Below, piece by piece: positions 25,444 to 33,065 of a stretch of 64,000 bases of DNA. The notes under the pieces were generated by a model. That model ran no database searches. It worked only from the letters and a program-made list of their open reading frames with translations, and had not been told where the DNA came from. The stretch is from contig NZ_CP066356.1 of NCBI RefSeq assembly GCF_023278185.1, forward strand, positions 496,001 to 560,000, read 5' to 3'. A program made the position numbers and the translations under genes. Numbering within the stretch: position 1 is the first letter of the stretch; every line of letters starts with the position of its first letter. Source of the stretch: Bradyrhizobium elkanii USDA 76 (GTDB lineage Bacteria; Pseudomonadota; Alphaproteobacteria; Rhizobiales; Xanthobacteraceae).

Positions 25444-26892
25444 ATGGGGAGGGGGCACCGGAAGACCGCGCGTATGCGAGCTAGCGTTCCAGAACGGGTT
25501 GAGCAGGGGGGCGGCGATGCCGTTCGCGATCCGCTGCGTTCAAAGGCCCGGCCGCTCGTCGTCGATGTCGACGAGGTCATGGTGCGGGGAAGCTCCGTCC
25601 CGGCCGATCTCGTATTCGACTTGATCCGCCGCCTTCGCGCGTTCGCCGTGGCGATCACGGCTTTCTTTGGACCGCAAGCGCAATCGACCCGTGGTGCTGA
25701 TCCATCGGGGTTCGATCTATCCCGGGCGCAATTCGACCACGACGCGGTGAGGTTCCTGCTGCAGGTGCTGGGCGAAGGCCGCCCGGTCTACCTTTGCTCG
25801 GAAACCCATCCCGAGCCGTTCGTCAGCGCGGTCGCTCAGCACCTTGGCGTCTTCACCGCCTGGGCCGCCGCGCCGGAACGACAATTGCCGGCGGCACGGC
25901 GCGAAGAGCTGCCGCCCGTGCTTCGCCAGGGCTTTGACTATATCGGCAGCGCGGCAGTCGCGTTGCCCGCTTCCGCATCGCGCCTCGCGCGCCCCGCTCG
26001 ATCCGAGCCGCCCGCGCCTGCGCAGGTCGGCATGCGCAGCTGGCTGAAGCTGTTCAGGGTGCATCAATACGCCAAGAACGCCCTCGTGCTGGTGCCGCTG
26101 CTGACCGCACACAAATTCGCATCGGGATCGGCGGCGACCTCGCTGCTTGCCGTGATCGCGTTCTCGCTCTGCGCGTCGGGCGCCTACATCCTGAACGATC
26201 TTCTCGACGTCGAGGCCGATCGCGCGCATCCGACCAAGCGTGGCCGCCCGATCGCAAGCGGCGCCATTCCGGCATCGCGGGCCGTCGGCGCGATGGCCCT
26301 GGCGCTGGTCGCCGCATTTGCGATCGCCTTGTCGATATCGATCGAGTTCGGCGGCGTCCTGCTCGGCTATTTCGCGCTGACCACCTCGTATTCGTTCTGG
26401 CTCAAGCGCATCGCGACCGTCGACGTCGTCGTGCTCGCGACGCTTTACACCGTCCGCGTGATCGGCGGCGCCGTCGCGATCAGCGTGCCGATGTCGGAGT
26501 GGCTGCTTGCGTTCTCGCTGTTCATCTTCATGTCGCTGGCGCTGGTGAAGCGCTATATCGAGCTCGCCAGCCAACCGGACGGCGCCGTGCTGGCGGCGCG
26601 CGGCTACCAGGTCGAAGACAAATCGATGATCGCGATCCTCGCCGCCGCGTCAGGCTTCAACGCCGTCGTGATCTTCACGCTCTACATCTCGTCGGATACG
26701 GTGCGCGCGCTTTACAGCCACCCGCAACTGCTCTGGGTCGGGTGTCCGATCTTGATGTACTGGATCGGCCGCGTGATGCTGTTCGCGCAGCGCGGATTGA
26801 TCGACGACGATCCGGTCATCTTTGCGCTGAGGGATCGCGTCAGCTGGGTCGCGCTCGGCGCGATCGGCGCCATCATGCTCGCCGCCATCTAG
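25444..26892 (+). CDS. UbiA family prenyltransferase with degenerate HAD-like N-terminal domain (decaprenyl-phosphate phosphoribosyltransferase-like)
   Basis: 482 residues. About 195-482 is a polytopic UbiA domain with the first aspartate motif 'NDLLDVEADRAHPTKRGRPI' (about 251-270), 'FRVHQYAKNALVLVPLL' at its start and some eight hydrophobic segments. This is the class that moves phosphoribose onto polyprenyl phosphate (mycobacterial Rv3806c) rather than ubiquinone enzymes. The N-terminal 40-175 region resembles the HAD phosphatase domain often fused to such proteins ('LVVDVDEVMVRGSS', 'VYLCSETHPEPFVSAVAQHL', 'GFDYIGSAAVALP') but lacks the usual acidic residue after 'GFDYIG', so activity is doubtful. 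The start is uncertain within the first 40 codons. First gene of the arabinose-lipid-type operon. Confidence 0.82.
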   Translation: MGRGHRKTARMRASVPERVEQGGGDAVRDPLRSKARPLVVDVDEVMVRGSSVPADLVFDLIRRLRAFAVAITAFFGPQAQSTRGADPSGFDLSRAQFDHDAVRFLLQVLGEGRPVYLCSETHPEPFVSAVAQHLGVFTAWAAAPERQLPAARREELPPVLRQGFDYIGSAAVALPASASRLARPARSEPPAPAQVGMRSWLKLFRVHQYAKNALVLVPLLTAHKFASGSAATSLLAVIAFSLCASGAYILNDLLDVEADRAHPTKRGRPIASGAIPASRAVGAMALALVAAFAIALSISIEFGGVLLGYFALTTSYSFWLKRIATVDVVVLATLYTVRVIGGAVAISVPMSEWLLAFSLFIFMSLALVKRYIELASQPDGAVLAARGYQVEDKSMIAILAAASGFNAVVIFTLYISSDTVRALYSHPQLLWVGCPILMYWIGRVMLFAQRGLIDDDPVIFALRDRVSWVALGAIGAIMLAAI

Positions 26893-26894
26893 CG

Positions 26895-28280
26895 ATGCCG
26901 GTGGCTGCGTTACCAGGAGCTGCGCTATCGACCTCCAGTCCGGGCGGCATTGGCCTGTCCGGCTGGGGCAACTATCCCAAGGCGTCGTCCGAACTGCTGG
27001 CGCCGCAGACGCCCGCAGGCGCGCGGGACCACCTGCTTGCGCGGTCCGGCGTCGTCGCGCGCGGCGCCGGGCGGGCCTACGGCGATGCCGCGATCGGAAC
27101 GCAATCCACGATCTCGTCGCGCGGCCTGAACCGGATGCGGAGCTTCGATGCCGCAACCGCGCGATTGACGGTCGAAGCCGGCGTGACTATCGCGGACATC
27201 CTTGCCGTTTTCGAGCCGCGCGGCTTCTTCCTCAAGGTCGTGCCCGGCACGAAATTCGTGACGGTCGGCGGCGCGATCGCGGCCGACGTTCACGGCAAGA
27301 ACCATCATCGCGATGGCGGTTTCGGCACCATCGTCGATTCGTTCCGCCTCGCGCTGGCGGGCGGCGAGATCGTCACCTGCTCGCGTTCGGAAAACGCCGC
27401 GCTGTTCGCGGCGACGCTGGGCGGCATGGGCCTGACGGGCATGATCCTCGACGCGACGTTGCGGCTGCTGCCGATCGAGACCGCCTGGCTGCGGCAGGAC
27501 ACCCGCGTCGCCGGCAATCTCGACGCGGCGATCGATCAGCTGGAAAGCAGCGCATCGAGCACCTATTCGGTGGCCTGGATCGACTGCCTGGCGCGCGGCG
27601 CGGCGCTCGGACGGTCGCTGCTCTATCTGGCCGAGCACGCCACGCGCCGCGACAAGGATATGCTGGGGCCCGACCTCGAGACGTTTCCCAGGCTTCGCAC
27701 GTCGCGGCTCGCGGTCCCGGAGCTGTTTCCGGGATGGCTGCTCAATCGCGCATCGATGCGGGTGTTCAATGAGCTGTACTTCCGCCGCGGCGCCGCGCAT
27801 CCGGGCAAGCCGCGGCTGGTCCATTGGGACCCGTATTTCTTTCCGCTCGATGCGATCGCCGATTGGAACAGGATCTACGGCCGGCGTGGCTTCGTGCAAT
27901 ATCAATGCGTGATCCCGCTCGACCGCGCGCGCCGCGTTCTCGCCGAAATTCTCGATCGCGTGTCGCGGCGCGGCGATGCGTCGTTTCTCGCGGTGCTCAA
28001 GCAGCTTGGCGAAGGCAGCGGGCCGATGTCGTTTCCGCTCCGCGGCTACACGCTGACGATGGACTTTCCGGTCAGCGACGCGCTGTTCGGGTTTCTTGAC
28101 CAGCTCGACGCGCTGGTGGTCGATGCCGGCGGGCGGCTCTATCTCGCCAAGGACGCGCGGCAGTCCCGCGCGACATTCGAATCCGGATATCCCGGCCTTG
28201 CGGCCTTGCGGGACATTCGCCAGCAGACCGGGGCGAACACCCGCCTCGTGTCCCATCTTTCAGCACGGCTTGGAATTTGA
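26895..28280 (+). CDS. dprE1: FAD-binding oxidoreductase, DprE1-like (decaprenylphosphoryl-ribose 2'-oxidase)
   Basis: 461 residues from ATG 26895, two bases after the UbiA stop. VAO-type FAD domain: 'RGAGRAYGDAA' (56-66) and 'VTVGGAIAADVHGKNHH' (122-138), nearly as in mycobacterial DprE1. The C-terminal segment 'GRLYLAKDARQS' holds K419, matching catalytic K418 of M. tuberculosis, and 'GYTLTMDFPV' (384-393) has T388 where that enzyme has C387, the residue attacked by benzothiazinones. It should oxidise the 2'-OH of polyprenyl-phospho-ribose to the keto form, which the next gene product reduces to arabinose. The equivalences rest on my memory of the mycobacterial sequence. Confidence 0.85.
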   Translation: MPVAALPGAALSTSSPGGIGLSGWGNYPKASSELLAPQTPAGARDHLLARSGVVARGAGRAYGDAAIGTQSTISSRGLNRMRSFDAATARLTVEAGVTIADILAVFEPRGFFLKVVPGTKFVTVGGAIAADVHGKNHHRDGGFGTIVDSFRLALAGGEIVTCSRSENAALFAATLGGMGLTGMILDATLRLLPIETAWLRQDTRVAGNLDAAIDQLESSASSTYSVAWIDCLARGAALGRSLLYLAEHATRRDKDMLGPDLETFPRLRTSRLAVPELFPGWLLNRASMRVFNELYFRRGAAHPGKPRLVHWDPYFFPLDAIADWNRIYGRRGFVQYQCVIPLDRARRVLAEILDRVSRRGDASFLAVLKQLGEGSGPMSFPLRGYTLTMDFPVSDALFGFLDQLDALVVDAGGRLYLAKDARQSRATFESGYPGLAALRDIRQQTGANTRLVSHLSARLGI

Positions 28281-29026
28281 TGACCGGCACAAAATCAATT
28301 CTGGTGATTGGCGGCAGCTCGGACATCGGGCACGCGACCGCGCTGCGCTACGCGAGCGAGGGATGGCGCGTGATGCTCGCCGCCCGCGATATCGAGGCGG
28401 CACAGCGCAATGCGGACGACATCAAGACGCGAAGCGGCATCGAAACCTCGGTTGTCGCGCTCGACGTGCTGCAGACAGGGCAGCTTGCCGGCTTCGTCGG
28501 CGGCCTTCCCACACTTCCCGACACCGTCGCATGCGTTGTCGGAGAGCTCGGCGATCAACCGCGTGCCGAGACCGATCCCGAGCTTGCTGCAAAGATCATG
28601 CGCACCAATTTCGAGGCGCCCGCGCTGCTGCTCGAACTGTTCGCGCAAGCCTTCGCGACGCGCGGCTCGGGAACCATTGTCGGCGTGAGCTCGGTCGCCG
28701 GCGATCGCGGGCGGGCCTCGAACTATTACTACGGCGCGGCCAAGGCCGGCTTCTCGCAATTCCTGTCCGGCTTGCGCAATCGCCTGGCGCTTGCGGGCAA
28801 GGTCCGTGTCGTCACCGTCAAGCCGGGATTCGTGCGGACCAGGATGACGGCGCATATGAAGCTGCCGGCTCCCCTGACGGTGCAGCCGGATCGGGTCGCG
28901 GAGGATATCTTCCGGGCCGATGTGACGAGGCCGCGTGACGTGATCTATGTGGCCCGCCGCTTCCGGCTCGTGATGGCGATCATCTGCGCGCTGCCGGAGA
29001 CGATTTTCAAACGGATGCGGATCTGA
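28280..29026 (+). CDS. dprE2: SDR family oxidoreductase, DprE2-like (decaprenylphosphoryl-2-ketoribose reductase)
   Basis: 248 residues. The ATG at 28280 overlaps the DprE1 stop by one base (tgatg), so translation is coupled. Rossmann motif 'ILVIGGSSDIGHATALRYA' (7-25), serine in 'IVGVSSVAGDRG' and the Y151-x3-K155 pair in 'YYYGAAKAGFSQF'. The length and the absence of an extended substrate loop match the DprE2 type, which reduces the 2'-keto intermediate with NADH to polyprenyl-phospho-arabinofuranose. On sequence alone it could be another small SDR; its position next to DprE1 decides the call. Confidence 0.82.
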   Translation: MTGTKSILVIGGSSDIGHATALRYASEGWRVMLAARDIEAAQRNADDIKTRSGIETSVVALDVLQTGQLAGFVGGLPTLPDTVACVVGELGDQPRAETDPELAAKIMRTNFEAPALLLELFAQAFATRGSGTIVGVSSVAGDRGRASNYYYGAAKAGFSQFLSGLRNRLALAGKVRVVTVKPGFVRTRMTAHMKLPAPLTVQPDRVAEDIFRADVTRPRDVIYVARRFRLVMAIICALPETIFKRMRI

Positions 29027-30627
29027 TGCCTGGCGTCGCCGCCAACCACGCGTCGTTCCCGCGATCCGGTGCGATCCGGCAGAGCGTCCCGCTTGTGACG
29101 GCATTGCTGTGGCTCGTGCTGTTCGCGGCGATGCTGATCTTCAGCGTCATGCTCTGCGACGGCCGGCTGATCTTCACCCTCGACGATCCCTACATTCACC
29201 TTGCCGTCGCCGATCACATCCGGTCCGGCGGCTATGGCGTCAATGCGTCCGAGGTCTCGTCGCCAAGCTCGTCGATCATCTGGCCATATCTGCTGGCCGT
29301 GACCGAGACGCTGCATCTTGGCGCATTCGGTCCGCTCCTGATCAATGCCGCGGCCGCGGCCGCGACCGTCGTGGCTTTCCTGCGCATTCTTGAATCGGCT
29401 GAACTGCTCGGCCCCGGCCGAGAGAAGCCGCTGCTGTTTTTCGTCGCGTTGCTCGCCATTTTTTCGTCAAGCGCGATCGCCCTGCCGATGACCGGCATGG
29501 AGCACAGTCTTCACGTTTGGGCCACGGTCGCGACCTTCGGCGGCCTGACCGAAGCCGCGCGCGGACGGTCGCCGACCGCCATGCATTTCGCGGCGCTGGT
29601 GCTGCTGCCGCTGATTCGCTTCGAGGGAATCGCGTTTGCGATCGCGGCGATGATGGGGTTTGCTCTGCTCGGCCGGCGCCGTTTTGCCGCCGCGGCCGCC
29701 GCCGTGACGCTCTGCGCGTTCGCCGCGTACTTCGCGCGAATGGCCTCGCTCGGTCTGCCGCTTTTGCCGAGCTCGGTATTGCTCAAATCGCGCATCGCCG
29801 AATCCGGCTATGAAGGAAGCGGCGTCTTCGCCTCCGTCCTCCGCAATCTCGGCGACGGCTTCGCCGATCCCGCCGGCTTCAGGCTGATGCTGCTCGGCCT
29901 TGCGCTCGCCGGCGCGATGGCGCTGCTGCGCTCCGACCGCGGCGCGCTGATCGTCTGTGCCACGGTGCTCGCCGCGATCGCTGCGCATCTCGGCTTTGGC
30001 CAATATGGCTGGTTCTACCGGTATGAGGTTTACATCGTTGCGCTTGCGGTGCTGGCGTTGCTCTACGCGGTTGCACGCGCGCGAGCGCACTTGAGCGTCC
30101 CGCAATGGACCGCCGCGGCGCTCGCCGGCGTCGGGCTAGCCGGTTTTGCCAGCGTGGGCTATGTCAGTGCCGCCCTGGAGACGCCGTTTGCCTCGCGCGG
30201 CGTCTACGAGCAGCATTATCAGCTGGGCCGCTTCGCCCAGCAGCTCTACCGGCGGCCGGTTGCCGTGAACGATCTTGGGCTCGTTGCCTGGGGAAATCCG
30301 AACTTTGTCCTGGATCTGTGGGGGCTCGGTTCGGAGCGCGTGCGCAAGGCGAAGCGCGCGGGCCGCTATGGCCCGGCCGAGATGGCCGCGCTCGCCGACG
30401 AGTATCATGTCGGCGTCGCCATGATCTACGACAGCTGGTTTGCGCAGGGCGTGCCGGCGAGCTGGAGGAAGGTCGCGATCCTGCACACGATTCCGGTGAC
30501 CGGCGCACGGGGTGACGTAACCTTCTACGTCACGCCCGCCGCGGAGCCGAAGCTCGTCGCCGGCGCCCTGCAGGCCTTCGCGTCGACCCTGCCGGCGCGC
30601 GATCGCCTCGAAATGATGGCGCCGTAA
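29026..30627 (+). CDS. Polytopic membrane protein, probable GT-C fold glycosyltransferase
   Basis: 533 residues; the ATG overlaps the DprE2 stop by one base. Some ten hydrophobic segments, starting with 'LLWLVLFAAMLIFSVML' (about 27-43). The first extracytoplasmic loop has 'FTLDDPYIHLAVADHI', an acidic motif in the place expected of GT-C enzymes that use polyprenyl-phosphate sugars, and then 'GVNASEVSSPSSSIIWPYLL'. The C-terminal 150 residues look soluble and probably lie in the periplasm. Operon position suggests it transfers the arabinofuranose made by the preceding three proteins, like mycobacterial AftB, whose gene neighbours ubiA. The acceptor is unknown and family membership needs a profile search. 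Confidence 0.7.
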   Translation: MPGVAANHASFPRSGAIRQSVPLVTALLWLVLFAAMLIFSVMLCDGRLIFTLDDPYIHLAVADHIRSGGYGVNASEVSSPSSSIIWPYLLAVTETLHLGAFGPLLINAAAAAATVVAFLRILESAELLGPGREKPLLFFVALLAIFSSSAIALPMTGMEHSLHVWATVATFGGLTEAARGRSPTAMHFAALVLLPLIRFEGIAFAIAAMMGFALLGRRRFAAAAAAVTLCAFAAYFARMASLGLPLLPSSVLLKSRIAESGYEGSGVFASVLRNLGDGFADPAGFRLMLLGLALAGAMALLRSDRGALIVCATVLAAIAAHLGFGQYGWFYRYEVYIVALAVLALLYAVARARAHLSVPQWTAAALAGVGLAGFASVGYVSAALETPFASRGVYEQHYQLGRFAQQLYRRPVAVNDLGLVAWGNPNFVLDLWGLGSERVRKAKRAGRYGPAEMAALADEYHVGVAMIYDSWFAQGVPASWRKVAILHTIPVTGARGDVTFYVTPAAEPKLVAGALQAFASTLPARDRLEMMAP

Positions 30628-30659
30628 GCGCGTGATCGCGGGGATGTCGCGCCGGGTGC

Positions 30660-31910
30660 TCAAATCCTCGCAAGCGGCGCCTGCGCCGGAACGGAGGCGG
30701 CGCTTGACCCGCGCAGTAGCAGGATTCCGACGATCAGCGTGATCAGCGCGGCGATCCCGAAGCCTCCGATCGAAAGCACGTCGACCCAATGGGCGTCGGT
30801 GCGGGGCGTGTTGTTATGGACCGTGTGCACGTAGCCGAAGGCTCCGATCGGTATCGGCGCGGCATAGATGACCGCTCGTTCCCACTCGCGCGCCTTGGCC
30901 TGAAGCGCCGGCAACAGCAGCGCCATTCCGACACTGAAGATCAGGAAATCATAATCATACGCATAGGGGCTGATGCAGACCGATACGATCGCGGTCAGGC
31001 CGAGGCTCTCGCGCACCGGCATCTTGCGGTAGGCCGCGACCAGCACGATGCCGAACGCAAGGAGGGCGACGACGCCCTGGCCGATAAACGCTGCCGATGC
31101 GGAGAATCCCGTGGTTCGCAACGCGGCATAGGCCGAGACCATTCGATACAGCGGATAATAGGCTTCCCGCAGGAATACTGACGAATCATGCACGCTCTGC
31201 AACATCACGGTCCAGATCTGCATGCCGAACAGCATTGTGCAGATCGCCGAGCTGATCAGCACGACGGCGCCCGCCGTCATCACGACGATCCAGGAGCGCC
31301 GCAGGATGGCATAGAGTGCGAAGGCAACGGCGAAATGCGGCTTGATGATCATGAGACCAAGGGCCACGCCCGCGAGCATCGGTCGCTCTTCGAAGTACAG
31401 GCACACCAGTCCGATCAGTGCGGCGGTAAGGAAGCTGTTCTGACCGCATGCCAGCGTGACCCCGATCGTCGGAAAGAAAACGATGAGCACGAGCACGAAC
31501 CGGTTTCCGGCAATGCGCCGCAGCACGGCGAGGTAGAGAGCCAGCGTCGAGGCCATGAACAACAGATAGGCCATTCCGAACGGGACCAGCGCGAACGGAG
31601 CCAGCAGCAGGTTGAATTGCGGCGGATAGGTCCATGGCATGAAGCCGTCGTGCCCGCCCGACGCCTGCTTCTCGATGATGGCGAGCTTCGCGAATTGATA
31701 GGCCTGGTCGAGGTCGCCGAGCCACACCAGCTTGGCGGTAATGTAGAAGGCGGCGAAGTCGACCAGTTCGCGGCCGTGTCCCAGCCCCAGCTGGGAGAAC
31801 CACACGACCTTGAACAGGAGGGCGGCGACCAGCATCACGAGGATTCCGCGCGTGTAGTTGGTGCGCTTCGAGTCCGTCGACTGAATGGTTTCGAGCGTTG
31901 TTGCGAGCAT
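30660..31910 (-). CDS. Glycosyltransferase family 87 (DUF2029-type) membrane protein
   Basis: 416 residues from ATG 31910 (MLATTLETIQ); the long upstream frame is a shadow of the TPR gene. About ten transmembrane segments. The first loop carries 'RELVDFAAFYITAKLVWLGD', the aspartate region of GT87, followed by 'MPWTYPPQFNLLLAPFALVP', the 'YPP' feature of the family. GT87 includes mycobacterial PimE and AftC, which take sugars from polyprenyl phosphates. The gene is convergent with the DprE operon (32 bases between stops), which supports a shared pathway but not a shared transcript. Substrate inferred, not shown. Confidence 0.8.
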   Translation of the reverse strand: MLATTLETIQSTDSKRTNYTRGILVMLVAALLFKVVWFSQLGLGHGRELVDFAAFYITAKLVWLGDLDQAYQFAKLAIIEKQASGGHDGFMPWTYPPQFNLLLAPFALVPFGMAYLLFMASTLALYLAVLRRIAGNRFVLVLIVFFPTIGVTLACGQNSFLTAALIGLVCLYFEERPMLAGVALGLMIIKPHFAVAFALYAILRRSWIVVMTAGAVVLISSAICTMLFGMQIWTVMLQSVHDSSVFLREAYYPLYRMVSAYAALRTTGFSASAAFIGQGVVALLAFGIVLVAAYRKMPVRESLGLTAIVSVCISPYAYDYDFLIFSVGMALLLPALQAKAREWERAVIYAAPIPIGAFGYVHTVHNNTPRTDAHWVDVLSIGGFGIAALITLIVGILLLRGSSAASVPAQAPLARI

Positions 31911-32141
31911 CAAGCCGGGCCCTGTTATGGCAACCCAAGCTAGATTGAATAGGTTAAGCAGTCGAAAAATTGCAGGGCGAGGGCGGTTGGTCCCCTGTCG
32001 CCTGACAGCCGCAGGGATGCATGAAATCGGACGGTGGAGGCTGGAACCGGACGGTATCTCGGTGTCCGGATGCGACTTTCGCTGGACGCTCCGTCGGAGG
32101 CAGTGATAACGCCTGACAAGACCCATCTCACGACGGACCGC

Positions 32142-32978
32142 ATGCCGAAACCGCCGCCTCCTTCCAATCGCGGGCCCAGCCCATCTCCGGTCCTGCAACG
32201 CGCCGTGGTCGCATTGCAGATGGGACAGGTCGTCGAAGCCGAGCGGCTGGCGGCAGAGGTCTTGAAGGCAAACCGGACCGATGTCGGCGCGGCCTCGATC
32301 CTGGCACGGGCGCTGATGATCCAGAACCGCAACGAGGAGGCGATCGCGCCGCTCGAGCGAGCCGTGCGTCGCGTCGAGGATCCCGGCCTCGAGACCCTGC
32401 TCGGCGCAGCGCTCGGCGGCGCCGGTCGCGGCAGCGAGGCGATCGATGTGCTGCGGCGAACCACCGCGCGGCGGCCGCCTTACCTGCCGGCATTCCAGGC
32501 GCTGGCAGGGCAATTGCACTCGGCCGGTCGCATCGACGAGGCGGTTGCCGTCATTGAGAGCGCGCTTGCTCTCGCGCCGGGAAGCCTCGAGTTTCAGCTC
32601 CTGCTGGCGCAGCTGCTGCCCCAGCGCAATGAGCGCGGCCGGGCGCGCGCGATACTGGAGAAGCTGCGCATTGCGGCGCCGGGACATCCCGATGTTCTCG
32701 CCGCGCTCGCGCGTGTGCTGCTGCTCGATGGCGAATATGCTGCCGCGGCGGACCTCTACCGCCAGGTGATGGCGCAGCGGCCCGACGACCCCTTGATGCG
32801 TCTCAGCTTCTCCGCCAGTCTTCTGGAAATGGGCGACCGCGCCGCCGGCGAGGCCAATCTGCGTCTGGCGTTGCGGGGCCGGCCGCAAATGATCGGCCGC
32901 ACGACCGCCGCGCTGATCATGTCATCGCACGGCCGCTTCTTCTTCCGTCGCAGCGCCTTTGCGGAATTCCTGAGCTAG
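32142..32978 (+). CDS. Tetratricopeptide repeat protein
   Basis: 278 residues from ATG 32142; in-frame starts at 32070 (ATG) or 32103 (GTG) would add 24 or 13 residues, and the choice is not decided by a good ribosome binding site. Tandem 34-residue helical repeats: 'QRAVVALQMGQVVEAERLAA', 'SILARALMIQNRNEEAIAPL', 'FQALAGQLHSAGRIDEAVAV' and 'VLAALARVLLLDGEYAAAAD'. No signal peptide or catalytic domain is visible. It is a protein-interaction scaffold divergent from the GT87 gene; such proteins often accompany polysaccharide-export or glycosylation loci. Confidence 0.85.
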   Translation: MPKPPPPSNRGPSPSPVLQRAVVALQMGQVVEAERLAAEVLKANRTDVGAASILARALMIQNRNEEAIAPLERAVRRVEDPGLETLLGAALGGAGRGSEAIDVLRRTTARRPPYLPAFQALAGQLHSAGRIDEAVAVIESALALAPGSLEFQLLLAQLLPQRNERGRARAILEKLRIAAPGHPDVLAALARVLLLDGEYAAAADLYRQVMAQRPDDPLMRLSFSASLLEMGDRAAGEANLRLALRGRPQMIGRTTAALIMSSHGRFFFRRSAFAEFLS

Positions 32979-33046
32979 CGTTTTCAAATGCTGCTTGTTC
33001 CGCGGCGTTGGAACGACGAGTCCCGCTCTCAACAGCCGCTGCGGCG

Positions 33047-33065
33047 TATGGGTCCCTGCTTTCGC
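33047..33065. repeat. Family A palindromic repeat arm interrupted by the IS4-family element
   Basis: 'atgggtccctgctttcgc' up to the IS left end, resuming as 'agggacgac' at 34562. The insertion is in the loop of the hairpin 'gtccctgctttcgcagggac'. Confidence 0.8.

Noticed and set aside
31911..32888. Upstream extension of the GT87 frame
   Set aside because: It is opposite the TPR gene and lacks transmembrane or family features; the GT87 protein begins naturally at 31910.
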